From the NCBI RefSeq assembly GCF_963678635.1, contig NC_087071.1, positions 34,713,680 to 34,773,679 of the forward strand: DNA of 60,000 nt. The letters run 5' to 3'. Made by a program: the position numbers and the translations under genes. Under the pieces are notes generated by a model that had not been told where the DNA came from, searched no databases, and saw only the letters and a program-made list of their open reading frames with translations. Positions within the stretch are counted from its first letter, which is position 1. Each line of letters begins with the position of its first letter. Source of the DNA: Symsagittifera roscoffensis (Eukaryota > Xenacoelomorpha > Acoela > Convolutidae). Below, piece after piece: positions 1 to 12,710 of this stretch.

Positions 1-770
1 GAATAGCTATGTTTATTTTTGAGCTTACGGAATTTGGCTGAAGGTTTTTCCTAAGTTTATAACTGGTCAAATTTCTTCGGTTTATTCACCTTTCGGTTTG
101 GTTAATACTGCTAATCGGTATTCTTGGTTATAAACACGAACCTTTTATGATTTATTAGACGTGATTGATGTCTGCAAAGATTCTTGACTCTGAAAAAAGG
201 TTATTTTATTATATTTGAGCTCTAATTTCAAAGACTTTTTAGAAAAAAAATACCTAGCAAATTTAATCTACCTTTCTTCACATCCATTGAAAATAAGCTT
301 AAACAGTTTCGATCATTAATTTTAGGCCTCGCTTTGGTTTCTAGCTCTTTCTCATATTAATACTCCAAAACTGGTTAAACAATTTTTATCTTTTTACTTT
401 AAATTTTCCTGCTAGCAAAATAATTTTTCAACCTACAGGCAGAATTAGAAGAAAAAAAACATAAATATTTTCCGCATTTTCTTTGAAAAGGGGACAGAAA
501 AAAAAAACTTTTTGCGAAAACACTAGGAGGATTTTTTGGGAGGAATAACAGAAGCGCTGTTTTTGGGTATCGTTTAAAAAAATCTCAATGACACATTTTT
601 TTAAAACTAATTTTCATCAATAATTAACATTCTTTTGAACAAAAGGTCTTCACTGTAAAACACATTTGAGAGCAGTAAACAACACATTTTAATTAAATGT
701 TACAAGCTTTAAAAACTACATTGAGTTCAGAATTATCACTAACGACTTTCTAAGCTCACAACTACTAAAT
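1..770. other. AT-rich non-coding stretch
   Basis: No open frame of coding character, RNA gene or clear repeat is visible here on either strand. The sequence is AT-rich with short homopolymers. Confidence 0.5.
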
Positions 771-779
771 TTAAGTAAA

Positions 780-962
780 AACCCGCCTTTTTGGGGGTCT
801 TGACAAAACTGGGTGTTTTGTCACTACAAAAATGGGTGTCTTGTCACTACAAAACTGGGTGACAAAACTGGGTGTCTTGACAAAACTGAGTGTTTGTGGG
901 TGCCTTTTTGGGTGTTTTTGACACCCAAAAATCGCTTTTTTGGGTGTCTTGACAAAACTCAA
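780..962. repeat. Degenerate minisatellite, GGGTGTCTTGACAAAAC-like unit
   Basis: About eight imperfect copies of a 15-30 bp phrase (GGGTGTCTTGACAAAAC or GGGTGTTTTGTCACTAC) follow one another. The open frames through this block on both strands come from the repetition and are not genes. Confidence 0.8.
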
Positions 963-3900
963 TTAGTCTTTATGCACAGTTTTTATTTCACCGACGAAAC
1001 GGCTTCAGGATTCTTTTCCTGGCCATTTTTGCAGATCTTCACCCTCTCGTTCAGTGTTTTTTTTGTTTCTTGATTACGTTTGAAAGGTTATATAGTCCAA
1101 ATTTCAGTTGGCAAAAATTACGAGTTGATATTGCACTTTAACTTCTTGTTAACTACGCTGTTGGAGGTCATGTGTTGTCACTTGGTTCGAATTTAAATTC
1201 CTCCCATTTTAACCAGCTGGAGTTTGCGCGTTCATTTTTTGGCAGCCTTTCACTTATTCTGCAGCCTTTCAATCTTATAAAAAACTGGCGGAGAAATTTT
1301 CTTTGATACCACAATTCTTTCAATTTTGTAGATGTTTCATCTCTGTTTTCACCTAAAAGAGTTTCATTCTCATGAACTTGGCGACAATTCATAGCTCCAA
1401 AAACTGAAACAAGCAATATTTTTTTGAAGCAAAACCAAGTATGATATCCCAAATAGGCATGCAAACGGGTAACAAGTTGGTTCGTTTTCATGCTGCGTAA
1501 AATTATCTGCATGCAAACTACGCCATGGAACGTTTAAACTAAAGGGTCACTAAAGCTTTCAAAGAAGTTAGTCTTAAGTCATCGGCAAGCACTCTATTGC
1601 AATCGATAGCACGCAATCTTCCACGCTACTGCAATTGGTTATCATTGCAATGCGATTGTGTTCAATTCAGCTATGGAGCATATCTGAATGGAACATAGCT
1701 GAATGGAGCATTTGTATCAAGTAAAATCAAGACTTTCCATAATATGGCTTTATGTTCTTTCAACATTCCCCTAACAGCTATTAAAATGTCACACAGATAG
1801 CAGCTGGTAAAAAGGATCTCTTTTAAAAGTGAATCTTTCACCCATTGATATTCATTGGGCTTGTCACCTATTCCGTGGAAACCAGGTAAAAAACGGTTTT
1901 ACCATCACTAAACTGAAATGGTCTTATGTGCTTTTATTCTTGCAAAAATTTAGTTGGTTATACGCTTTTTTCACATCAACACTGCTACACTAGACGTCAC
2001 CGGACTTTTTGTTTGACAATTGAAAGGGAAAGTTATCAATTGAAATCTACTTTTGATATTTGTTTTTGAATATCTGGTCGATCAGCTGTTTTGAGTCTGA
2101 AACTGTTTTAATTTCATCGAATCAACTTTTTTTTCGTAATCATTTTTGGGTTTATGAAACAATAATTGTCAATTTTGTCTAATTGTATAATAGACCCTTC
2201 ATTTTCCATCCTTTTCAATTCAGTGTCTACCTTGTCCAGCAAGTGCTATGTAACTCTTCTACCTTTGGTTTGAATTGGTTTGAACGAGGTGCTGAATTGC
2301 AATCTGAAGGTTTTGATTCCAGTTCTGTTAAAAAGTCTTCAGTCTTAAAAAATACATACAGAATTAGAATGGCGTACGTATGTACAATTGAAATACAGGA
2401 TGATAAAAATATCACTTTATTGATTGTTTGAAGGCTGCGACTCTGTGAGATTTCTATTCCCAATTTCTGTAAACGTTTCTATGATCAAGCTCTATTTTTA
2501 TTTCACGTGGTTAAAAATTTTGGACTTTTTCGCATTGTTTTTTGATTGTGACATATTAGTGAGTTTCAGATGGTTCTATAACCTTTTTTGTCGTTGATTG
2601 CCTGATTTAAAGCGTCCATTCTTTTAAGAGTTTGAGATGAAAGTCTCCGTAGGAGGTCGCATCATAATAAAAACAAAACTGCCCCAATTTTGCCAAATCT
2701 GAAAGTGATCTCTAAAACTATTCGTACGATTCTGAATCTTTTTGTATTCGGCTTAGTAATTTATACCACTCGAAGGTAATGTTTGACAGTTACATATGTA
2801 ATAAAATACTTATTATATATATAAAATTGCATTTTTGGTATGCAAACCACAAAAGAAGAACAATAAACTTGAGTTTCATGCTGAGCTTATTTTTGTAAGC
2901 TCAGCTTCTGGGATATCGAGAAAAACTGCATTTTAAAATTTCACATAAAACTATTGTTTGCGCGTTACAGTTTTCGAAGAGTGTTTTTTGAAGATTTGAA
3001 CAGGTCTGCAGTTATTCAATTGACAACGAACGCACTCCTCTGCACACTGCAAACACACACGCACACATACACGCAAAAAAAAATTACACTCGACACTGTG
3101 GAATACTTTTTCAACTTCAGTCACTTAGTTAAACTATCTTTTCTAACTTTTTGTCAACGTTTTTCATTCGGTTTAAATGGTTTCGAGTATATGTCCAGCT
3201 TTTAAGTGTTTAATTTTTTCCATTTTATAGTTGATATTTCGCTTGCCCTGGTTGATCTATCATCGCTGAATCAGGAAAAACCGTGGAGGTACAATCGATG
3301 ATTAATCGACTGAAATTATTTTTTTAACCATCATTACTAAGGATGAGTGAAAAATCAAACTCGAACTGACGCATATTGAAGATTCCGTACAATCATCGCA
3401 TTTTCTCAAATTAATTTAATTTTCGCTTTTGTGCCAAAATTTGAACAAACATAATTGTTTCTAGAAGAAACTGTCCGTCGGTGAGTTGCAATCATTACAA
3501 GGATATTGATTGAATACAATTTCCAGGAGTAGCTTACTTTAAGATTTTGATTTTTTTTTTTTGAAAAAGTGCAGTGAAACGTTGTGAGCCTCTGAACAAT
3601 TTTTTAAAATAATTTGTTATCCCATAGTTTTGAAGCTTTTTTAATCCATGCAGTATTTGGAAGTTATTTAAGGAAAACAAGTTTCATTGACTTCTAGGGT
3701 TTCATTGAAAGGGAAAAGGGAACAAAACATTGAAAATCAGCTGATTCATCTCTGAACAAATCATTGTTGATTTATTGATGTCATCGATGAGCTATCGATG
3801 ATTCATTTCTGAGACATTTTGACGAATCATCGATAACTTGTCAATGAATCCTTGCTAGTTTTTGTTCGCTTAGCCGAACCAACGAGGGCCATTTATAAAT

Positions 3901-6900
3901 CAGAATTTCTGATTTGACCCTGAAATGACCCTGAATCCCTGAAATCAGCAATGGTTATCTATATGGAAGTTCCACTAATGTAATACGCGCAGCCATTAAG
4001 TCTGGATTTTGTCTAGGTTGAAGGTTATAAAATTGAGACTTGGTCTCAAGGAAAACTTTCAAGCTGCTACTTACACGCGGTATTGAACAAAACTTCAAAT
4101 AGCAGAAACAAAAAAATGAATATGATTTGACGTGATACATTAGCACATATGTTGATTTGTTCATTTTTTTTTGTTATTTAAATCAAGCTGTTACTTTTAC
4201 GCGGTAACAACAAAGGTTAACAGAACAGAAACAAAAAAATACATTATTTATGTTTTTGTTGTAATTTTTTCTTAAAATACGCATCTTGTGAGAAAAATTG
4301 TTTAAAAAATGTAGGTTTTCTTTCATTTAATCAGTAATGAAGATTTGATAAGCAAGTTTTCGTAAGGAAAAGATACAAGCAGATTTTCTTCTGAGCTCTG
4401 CATAAATTATTCGTTTTACTTCGTCAACCAAGTATCGATATTTTGTTATAGCTGTCATTTGTCCTCAATTGAAATCAATTCTTTTCCACAAATCACCCTT
4501 GCTTTACTTCTCAAAATGAGAAAAATGTGCGCTTTATTGACATTGTATGGTAAGTTAAATCAATTTCATATATTTATTACAAAGATATTCTCTATTTTTT
4601 CGATTAGTTTCAATCAATGGATTAAAGAATCCCCTCTAATTCAAAGTTTTTTACAATTGTTTTTCATTCCAAACATCCAATTATTCAAAATATTCTTTTC
4701 GTAGTTTAAATTAATGTACATTGTTTTGAAAAAATTCAAGGATATCAATCAAATGTTTTCGCAATTTCACATAACTTATCCAAAATATGATTTCAGTTAT
4801 AGTTAAAGAGATCCGTTTTTTCAAACGGTGCAGGGTTCAAACTCCGAAAAGATCCATCCTCGTTGCCTAAGGCTAAAGTAATCCGAACATAAATACTGTT
4901 TATTAACCCTGGATTCTTAATCCTGATTCTCTAAAATCTCAATCATGAGCACAAGAACGTTTTTTCTATAAGAGATGAACTAAGTGGATTTAAATTAGAA
5001 AATTATTGGACTGAGAGGAATTTAAATTTGAAAAACCCGGGCTGATGTAATCACAGACACAAGCTTCCTAGCAAAACAAACGCAAGTTCATGCGAGTTTT
5101 TAACTAAATTTATTCAAATCAATCTAAAACAAATATCCAGTTTTTGGTACTTTTTCATTTTTCAATCGGAAAGAACACAATGGATTCTGATTTACTGCAG
5201 GTATGTTTTTAACTTTTTAACTTGAAAAATTAACAATTCTAAAGCAACTTTTTCTGGGAAACCACCGAGAATCATAAATTCCGATTTAAAAAAAAGATTT
5301 TTCTCAAATTTGTCGGGCATATATCAAGGCTAAAAGCCTAAAACTGTAAAATTAATGAGAAATTCAATTGAATATTTAATGAAATTAGGAAATTTCTTAA
5401 AAGATGGCAAGACGAAATTCAGCAAATGACACTCTTAGTTCAGTTTCAAACGATATATAGTTTTTTTTAGTGGAAAAACTGTTTCTGACTCAATTAGCTG
5501 CTTCAATGAGCTAATATGGATGGAAACGAGCTTGGGGTGTTACTTGACTTCAGGATGACTTTGTGCAAAAAACTTTCATACAACTTTTGCCTGATCGCTC
5601 AATTTTTGAAAAGTGGATTTAAAATTTGTCAATTTGTCAATCATTTAAATAGTTACTACCCTTATATTAATTTTAGATTGGTTGTTCAAATTTCGTAGTT
5701 TTTTGTGTTTTATCATAAAGAATCGTTAAAATCAGAAAAAAAATTCTTGAATCTTTTCGAGCTAAAAATCGGCTGAAATGAATCTAACCTCCAATTATAA
5801 CTAGAAAAAAAAACTCTTTTGATTTTCTCTTAGATTTTTATCACCGAAAAGTAAATGCAAAATAGTTCGTTGTTTGTGAAAACTTTATTGTTTCAAATTT
5901 TAGTTTAACAGTGTGTTGCAAAATTATTAAAGCAGAAAAGGCTGTGAATTCATCATGATATTAAAGTTTTAGTTTATAATTTTTGAAAAGCTTTATTAAA
6001 AACCTTAGAAAAAGATTTAAAAGTTTGTCAAATATTGAAACTTTTCCTATCTTTATAAGGTTTTTAGATTGTTCGTTCATTTTTTTAAATATTGGTAAGA
6101 AACAGTTAAAATTAGAAAAGATTTTTTTCTTAAACTTCTTCGATCTAAAATTCTGATGAACTTGTTAATACCTCTATGTATTAAACAAGAATTATTTTTC
6201 TGACAAGTATTATTATCGAAAAAGGAGAGCAAAAAGGTTGGATGATTGTAAATTTTGATGTTTATTAGTGTAAGCGCGCATGAAAAGGATTTCGAATTTT
6301 TCAAAAAGTTTCAGTTCAAAAAACGTCAATAGCTAATTGAATCGGATCCAACAAAAAGAAAATCAAATTACTGTAAAAATTATCCGATTTGAAAAAATGG
6401 CCAATATTTTGGTTTTCTTGTCGTACACTAGTTCAAGTACGATATCAATTTCAACCTAAACTTTTCAAAATTCAAAAATAATTATCAATTCCAAGAACAA
6501 TTAGCAGTCGAAAATCAGACAGCAACAAGAAAATAAACAGATCATGAGCAGTGAGTTGCTTGCAAATGGGAGATAATGATATGAGTACAATAAATATTGC
6601 TAAATAAAAACAACAAAGAAGAAGAACTTTTTTACAAATACGAATGTTGTTTAAGACATAAAACGAGTATATTAAGCAGAAAAAAATTGAACTTTCCGGA
6701 AAAGTTAGTCTTGAGTTTATCATTTATCAAACAACAATTTCAAAAGCTTTAAGAAGCGATTTTAATAATTTTCATAATTTTATTTGTATAATTCTCATTA
6801 GTTGTTTTTATTTGCTAGTTGCGTTTTTTTGCAGTTTATCAAGAAAATGGCTCAAATGAGAATTAAATATTCTTAAAAATTTTTGATGTAAAAATCTGTT

Positions 6901-7035
6901 GAACTGGTTGGTACCTATAATTAATTAAGAAAATTTTGTTTAGTATTTTTCTTAGACTTTTATTATCAAAGAATCGAAGAATGAAAAGCTTTAACTGTTT
7001 GAAATTCGTGGTTGTAAGTGTTAAAGCAATGAGAA
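963..7035. other. AT-rich non-coding stretch
   Basis: Six kilobases with only short, low-complexity open frames. I see a small CA-rich run near 3050-3075 and nothing else that supports a gene. A box-B-like string near 4830 is discussed under rejected items. Confidence 0.45.
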
Positions 7036-7290
7036 ATAGCCGAGCTCATCATCTTCCCAAAAAATCAATTTGGGTACATAAACTCAAATTGCTTATGTTT
7101 TCACGAGGACCTTTCCACAGCAAGAACACTTAAAAAACCAGTTATAATATACTGGAAACTTTACGCCATCAAAGCAATTTTTCTCAAATTTTGACCTGGC
7201 TCAGTGCATCTAACTAAAATCATCTATCAGGTGTTAACATTACTAACCTGTATCTTATTTTCCTAATTAATAGCAGAGAAAACGAAAAAT
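7036..7290 (-). repeat. Dispersed repeat, copy 1 (zinc-ribbon-coding remnant)
   Basis: This segment recurs in the same orientation at 9790-10055 with high similarity over about 250 bp. It starts at the string GCCGAGCTCATCATCTTCCC and ends near AGCAGAGAAAACGAAAAA. Read on the minus strand it contains a short coding-like phrase with a WFFKCSCCGKVLVK motif. That resembles the WFRRCSYCG phrase of the transposase remnant on the plus strand at 9335-9765, so this is probably a broken copy of that element's N-terminal region. Confidence 0.55.
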
Positions 7291-8160
7291 TCCTCCCAAT
7301 TTGATGGCAATCCTTTCGAAAAACTTACAGAGAGTAAAACTTTCGTTAATGCAATTAACTTCCAGACAGAAAAAATTTAAATCAGTGAATAATTTTTTTT
7401 TCTTGGTGTGACAACAAAATTTGTTGCAAAAAATAACTCTGAAAGTTGAAATCCTTTAAAGTCATCATTCAAATGTTTACTATTGGTGTTTTTTTTTGAA
7501 GCGAAGAGTAGTGTATTACAAGATAACTGAAGCAGGAAAAATTTTTGCTTTGGGTTGTGTTCACCATCCTAATTAACCAAAGTTGTGACTTAATTTTTTG
7601 CGAAAGATGTTTATATAATTTTGATTAATTCTTGACTAATTGGCAGAAAAATTTAGGAGCGAATAATTGTTGATTTGCTCGCAGACGTTGGAAAAATTTA
7701 AAAAAAGAAAAAATTAGAATCAACATGAGAAATTTTTCTGTGCAATACCTCACTAGGTAGGAATGGTTGGGTAGCAAATAGTTAGCATTTTTGGGTTGCT
7801 TGTTTTCGCAAAATTAGTTTCTGTTCTTTTCAAAAACTTTAGTAAAAATATTTTTCGATCAGAAACTCCAGATAGAAAAGTTTAGAAACACTGGTTTTAA
7901 AATCAAGAAAGGATGATCGATTATAAACGCTTGAAACTGGATGCAGTGAGTCTTATGTAGTGAGTTTTTGTATTTAATACCCCGTAGATAAGCTTGAGCG
8001 GCATAGTTCTTCGGTCAGCTTGATCACTGAGTTTAAAATAAGAAAAAAAAACTTTTTTTTCTGCAATTTTTTATTTCTTTTTCTCAATAGTTTTTTTACT
8101 CTGCTGGTATGCTGTTTGACTGCAACTTAATCACATTCCCTAATTATCAAGAAAATCAAG

Positions 8161-8716
8161 CAAAACTTGAGAGGGCAGTGCAAAACAATAGCGTTGCCAA
8201 ACCCAGAAGACTGCTTTTGGATGCTTGTTATTAGGTCTAAAATTAATTAATATCTTCTTAGTCTGTTGATCAAAAGTGAAACAGCCAATAATTTGCACTT
8301 TTTTAGTGATTGTCTTGCGTTGCCGAACCCTTGATGCGAACTTTTTGTGGGCCGATGAGAAAGAATGGACACAGATGGACAAATTGAGTTTAATTGAGTC
8401 ACAAACACTAATATATTTCACAAATGGAAAACAAATTACCCGTAAAATTTCCTAAAAATTTTTTACATGTTCATTTTGAATGATAGTAACGATTTAAGTT
8501 ACAAGAAAAGTATAATTGACAAGATCCAATTCTTTGTCCGGTTGTAAATGTTTTTTTTCTTTGTTTTCGCAGCCAGTGTTTTTATTAAGTGGTACAACAC
8601 TGGCATTAGCTGAAAAACTGCTGCTGTTGATACACTGATCTAAAAAGTTAAGAAGATACTTGATTTCAACGAGAAGAAGAACACAGTTTGTCTCGTTTTC
8701 TCCGCAGAGGGCAGTG
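8161..8716. repeat. Tandem duplication, unit 1 (556 bp)
   Basis: The unit starts at CAAAACTTGAGAGGGCAGTG and is repeated head-to-tail from 8717. The units differ by only a scatter of substitutions and very small indels, so the duplication is fairly recent. On the minus strand each unit carries two coding-like blocks: one with a GCFTFDQQTKKILINFRPNN phrase, one beginning CGENETNC. I recognise neither, and the two blocks are not in one frame, so I do not call a gene. Confidence 0.85.
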
Positions 8717-9263
8717 CAAAACTTGAGAGGGCAGTGCAAAACAATAACGTTGCCAAACCCAGAAGACTGCTTTTGGATGCTTGTTTTTAGGCCTAAAATT
8801 AATTAATATCTTCTAAGTCTGTTGATCAAAAGTGAAACAGCCAATAATTTGCACTTTTTTAGTAATTGTCTTGCGTTGCCGAACCATTGATGCGAACTTT
8901 TTGTGGGCCGATGAGAAAGAATGGACACAAATGGACAAATTGAGTTTAATTGAGTCACAAACACTAATATATTTCACAAATGGAAAACAAATTACCCGTA
9001 AAATTTCTTTAAAATGTTTTTAGATGTTCATTTTGAATGATAGTAACGATTTAAGTTAGAAGAAAAATATAATTGACAAGATCCAATTCTTTGTCCGGTT
9101 GTAAATGTTTTTTTTCCTTGTTTTCGCAGCCAGTGTTTTTATTAAGTGGTACAACACTGGCATTAGCTGAAAAACTGCTGCTGTTGATACACTGATCTAA
9201 AAAGTTAAGAAGACACTTGATTTCAACGAGAAGAAGAACACAGTTTGTCTCGTTTTCTCCGCA
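8717..9263. repeat. Tandem duplication, unit 2
   Basis: Second copy of the 556-bp unit. Both copies end with TTCTCCGCA. The minus-strand block beginning CGENETNC survives without a stop in both copies, which is mildly in favour of it being or having been coding. Confidence 0.85.
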
Positions 9264-9334
9264 TTTAAGTAAGATACAGGATCGCAATTTTAATAATTGA
9301 TCTATGAAATTATTAAGAAGGACTAAGCGAGGTC

Positions 9335-9765
9335 AAAATTTAAGAAATTTTGCTTTGAAGGCGTAAAATACTTTGTATATCAAAACTGGTTTCGAAGGTG
9401 CTCTTACTGTGGAATTCTCCTCGTAAACAAGAAAAGTATTTTGAAATTTTTGTCCATAAAAAAAGGTGCTCTGGGAAGATGATGAGCTGACGAGTTAATT
9501 TCTAATCAACAGACAAATCAACAGACAGAGGTGTTGAAAGAGTTCTTCTGTCAAAAATGGCTAAACATTTACGACTAAATTTGCGCTTATGACCAAAAAA
9601 GCTAGAAAAAGAACTGTTTCAGCACACTTTTTGGAATAAAAACTGCTCCAATTTCTCTTGAGGAGTTCTTTTGCTTCTCAAGTTAGTCCAATTTTCTGGT
9701 ATAAGAGTTCACAGCCTTTTGATATCTGTTTTGTCAAATGAGATACGACCCCTTTTCGACACCGA
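9335..9765 (+). pseudogene. Merlin/ISXO2-like transposase remnant
   Basis: Two coding-like pieces lie in order. The first, about 9353-9440, reads into a WFRRCSYCG zinc-ribbon phrase. The second, about 9625-9690, contains STLFGIKTAPISLEEFF. In ISXO2/IS1595-type transposases of Merlin DNA transposons, a CxxCG ribbon is followed by a basic stretch and then a G(T/S)xF phrase before the helical region and the DDE core, so the order fits. Several stops of all three kinds and at least one frame change break the reading, and no DDE core is visible. The match rests on motif spacing read by eye. It could be another zinc-ribbon transposase. Confidence 0.4.
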
Positions 9766-9789
9766 AAAAAAATAACTTTTTCAATTCGG

Positions 9790-10055
9790 CCTAGAAACTG
9801 AGCCGAGCTCATCATCTTCCCAAAAAATCAATTTGGGCCCATAAATTCGATTTGCTTATATTTTCACGAGGACATTTTCACAGCAAGAACACCTATAAAA
9901 CCAGTTATAATTTACTGCAAACTTTACGCCATCAAAGCAATTTTTATCAAATTTCGACCTGGCTCAGTGCATCTAAAGAAATTCAACTATTAGTTGTTAA
10001 AATTATAAACCTGTTTCTTATTTTCTAAATTAATAGCAGAGAAAACGAAAAAAAA
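9790..10055 (-). repeat. Dispersed repeat, copy 2 (zinc-ribbon-coding remnant)
   Basis: Second copy of the repeat at 7036-7290. It lies in inverted orientation right after the plus-strand transposase remnant, so the two related ribbon-coding pieces face each other. Confidence 0.55.
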
Positions 10056-10196
10056 CGTGGAGTAAAGTTTGTTCATTTGCCCCCTGAAATCAAGTGTCTA
10101 TTTATTTGTTGTAGTCCATTGTAATTGTCATCAATAATACGATATTCCAATCAGTGACATGCGCAAGTAAGGGGACAGTTACATGAAACTGTAAAA

Positions 10197-10469
10197 ATGA
10201 AACAGCTGAAACTGAGTGAAATTCAATCAAAAACAAAACATGAAATTTATGAAATACACTACTGGTATGAAACATTATTAAAGCTCATGAATTTAGAAAA
10301 CTCTTCAATTATTAGACTCAATTTGCAAGACTCGAGTGAAGTAGTTCCATGGGATTCGGTGAACAGACCGTGCAACCCGTCAGCGTGTGACGTGGATACT
10401 AAATTTGACTACAAAGAATTATTCAACAGCTCCAGGCTTCTCGGAAAAGTGAAAACTGCAGCATGTTAG
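10197..10469 (+). CDS. Hypothetical protein or first exon, 90 codons
   Basis: An ATG-initiated frame of 90 residues with a charged N-terminal half and a Cys-containing phrase (NRPCNPSACDVDTKFDYKELF) near residues 58-78. I do not recognise it. A GTGAAA string at the end (about 10453) could be a weak splice donor leading towards the longer frame from 10840. The phases do not obviously fit, so I keep the two apart. It could be a short gene, an exon or chance. Confidence 0.3.
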   Translation: MKQLKLSEIQSKTKHEIYEIHYWYETLLKLMNLENSSIIRLNLQDSSEVVPWDSVNRPCNPSACDVDTKFDYKELFNSSRLLGKVKTAAC

Positions 10470-10839
10470 AATTAAATGTTTATTAAAGCTTTGTAGCTTT
10501 ATTTTCAACATTTTTCAATATTTTTGGCTGACCAAAATTTGCTAAATAATAGTTGAAAAAGAGTTTTTCCAGTGGGTTAATTTTAGGTCCCATATTTGAA
10601 AAAAATCAAAGTTTTATGAATGGGGGTTTGTTTATTTGGAATGAGTTATAATAATGTGAGTTTGAGCAGAAAATCTCAGATTTTGGGTAATTGTTTTGTA
10701 AACGCTGTGGGAACCCGTTAAGATAAAAACCGTTTTGTGTCGACCAAAGATTAAAGTTTTTAAAAGAGCCGTTAACGCCGAGGGTAGAGCTTGCGCCAAA
10801 AAGTTAATGACAAGCGTCGGTCTTTGTAGACTTTTTTAA

Positions 10840-11541
10840 ACAAAGCCAACTAAAATTTTGAGACCCGCATATGATACAGAGTCAATTTTAGATTGGACAT
10901 CGCCAACACAAGCTCACAGAAAAATTATGATGCTTATTCTTGTCGACACAGAATTGATTGACAGCCTTCTTTTCTCATCACTTATCAACACAATTATCAG
11001 ACGAAACGAAGTCATTATCATCACACTTCTAATCAGCCGTGGAAAAGTAGTCGCAGAAAACATCACTTCGTTTATATCTCAAATTTTAATCAACAATGAT
11101 CTACATATAAAAACCGGTCGACTAATTCTTCTTACTAAATCGCCTTACGCAACTGCCTTATTTGGTGACTTTTTAACTGCCAATGACGTAATTTTCACAA
11201 TTGGAGGTTTCCTATCCTATAACATAGCGCCCGAGTTTGCCCTCGTGTACGAGACGACACCAAATCATGACGTAACAAAGATCTCGTCAATAGGAAGCTC
11301 ATTACACGCAATTAATAAAATCTCAGCCATTAAGGGTAACCAAGATTGGTGTTGTGCTCAATTGAAAACAGAGCCCAACTTTCTTGTTATTAAACTTTCC
11401 GGGTTCAAGAAAATTATGGAGCAATATTGGAGATTTCCATTTAAGCAAACTCAAAAATTTTCAGCTCTAAGTTTTTTGAGAAATCTTGGTAGATTCATGT
11501 GCTATTTGAAACCGGATTGGAAGCAATCTTTACATTTATGA
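10840..11541 (+). CDS. Unrecognised open frame, 233 codons, probably a terminal exon
   Basis: The frame is open from just after a TAA at 10837 to a TGA at 11539, about 233 codons, far longer than expected by chance in DNA this AT-rich. There is no early ATG; the first in-frame Met lies about 30 residues in, so it may be an exon. The protein is rich in Ile/Leu with hydrophobic strands alternating with polar turns. Phrases include FGDFLTANDVIFTIGGFL and PEFALVYETTPNHD, and a Trp-Cys-Cys sits near the middle. No signal peptide or clear membrane helix is seen. A polyadenylation hexamer follows about 165 bases downstream. I cannot assign a family. Confidence 0.45.
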   Translation, partial: TKPTKILRPAYDTESILDWTSPTQAHRKIMMLILVDTELIDSLLFSSLINTIIRRNEVIIITLLISRGKVVAENITSFISQILINNDLHIKTGRLILLTKSPYATALFGDFLTANDVIFTIGGFLSYNIAPEFALVYETTPNHDVTKISSIGSSLHAINKISAIKGNQDWCCAQLKTEPNFLVIKLSGFKKIMEQYWRFPFKQTQKFSALSFLRNLGRFMCYLKPDWKQSLHL

Positions 11542-11705
11542 CAAAAAATTAGAAATACATTACAGAAAATGAGCCTTGTTAAAACTGAAATAACATTTTG
11601 AGATTTCGGAACGGCTTTAAAAATTAGTTTATTTCGCAGAACACTTCAAGTTGTTTTAATGCCGTTCTATCAATTTATTTTTTTTGTGTTGTACATAAAA
11701 ATCAA

Positions 11706-11711
11706 AATAAA
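11706..11711 (+). promoter_or_regulatory. AATAAA polyadenylation hexamer
   Basis: A canonical AATAAA about 165 bases after the TGA of the 10840-11541 frame. It is well placed to end that transcript. In AT-rich DNA it may also be chance. Confidence 0.35.
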
Positions 11712-11939
11712 GGAAGCCAATCATTGAAAAGTTTTTATTGTATTTTCAAGGTCTATCTCGGCTCTACACAATCTATATATTTGGACTATCCCATTTCCTC
11801 TGAGTTTTGGAAACATTAATATGCCCGTATATTCGAGAAAGAAAAATTTCATTTAAAAAATATATGTGCTGAAGTCTTTGCCTCATTTTTCTTTGTGAAA
11901 TTTATACTAGGTTGTCTAGTATTATAGTGAAAGCCCTAA

Positions 11940-12710
11940 ATATTCACAAAATTACCGGCCGCTTGTTTACCCATCGTCAGAGTATTACACGCCGCTTCGT
12001 ATAAAAGACTCTTCACTTCTATATTGATCCCGATTTTTAATCAGGATCAACTAAATGGAAAATTAGACGAAATTGATTATAAAGTACAGTCACCTCTATT
12101 AGAGAAAATTGACAAAATTAACCAATCTCGCATGTATCCTCACAATCAATTAACAAATTATTATCAAAGGAATCAAGACTTCGAGCTACCTACTAACCCA
12201 GTCTACTTAAAAATCTGCTTATTCTAGGATATTCGGACTGATATTTCGCTTCACACCACAGACTTCACTCTAATCGATTACTTCAGGGCCTTGAGCATCT
12301 TCTCTCCCTCCTCCTACCCATCAATCAACTGGACTCTCAACTACAAACCCCAACCCTACTGGAAACCACATCATCTGCTACCCACCCATACTACGGTCCT
12401 TACAACACCGGTCTCTTTACGAGCTTTCACTCTATCGACCACCAACACAACGACTTCACATGTTTCAAAAGCTCCTAAATTGAAGCCACCAACACTGCGA
12501 ATTTCGCTCTCTAAATTTAAAACTCCTTAAGTTTCTTCTATATCTCAGATTGAAAAAACTACAGCAATAGTTCGACCCTTTAAGGTGCTAAAGGTAGATT
12601 CGCCGGTACCAGAATCCACGCATACATTGACAGTTAGAAGACAAACAATGAATCATATTGAACTGAATGGCAAATTGCACTTCCAGATACAAAAAAGAAC
12701 GTCAAATTAA
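11940..12710 (+). pseudogene. Coding-like frame broken by two in-frame stops
   Basis: One reading frame is open for 95 codons, then TAG (12225), then 100 codons, TAA (12528), then 59 codons to TAA (12708). Three such long blocks in the same frame are very unlikely by chance when random blocks here should average about 13 codons. The middle block is unusually C-rich and Pro/Thr/Ser-rich. The third contains VPESTHTLTVRRQTMNHIEL. I recognise no domain. A decayed gene is the simplest reading. Confidence 0.35.

Noticed and set aside
771-1073. Overlapping frames on both strands
   Set aside because: They arise from the GGGTGTCTTGACAAAAC minisatellite.
4805-4860. Box-B-like GGTTCAAACTCC
   Set aside because: No box A at the right distance and no acceptor or T-stem pairing.
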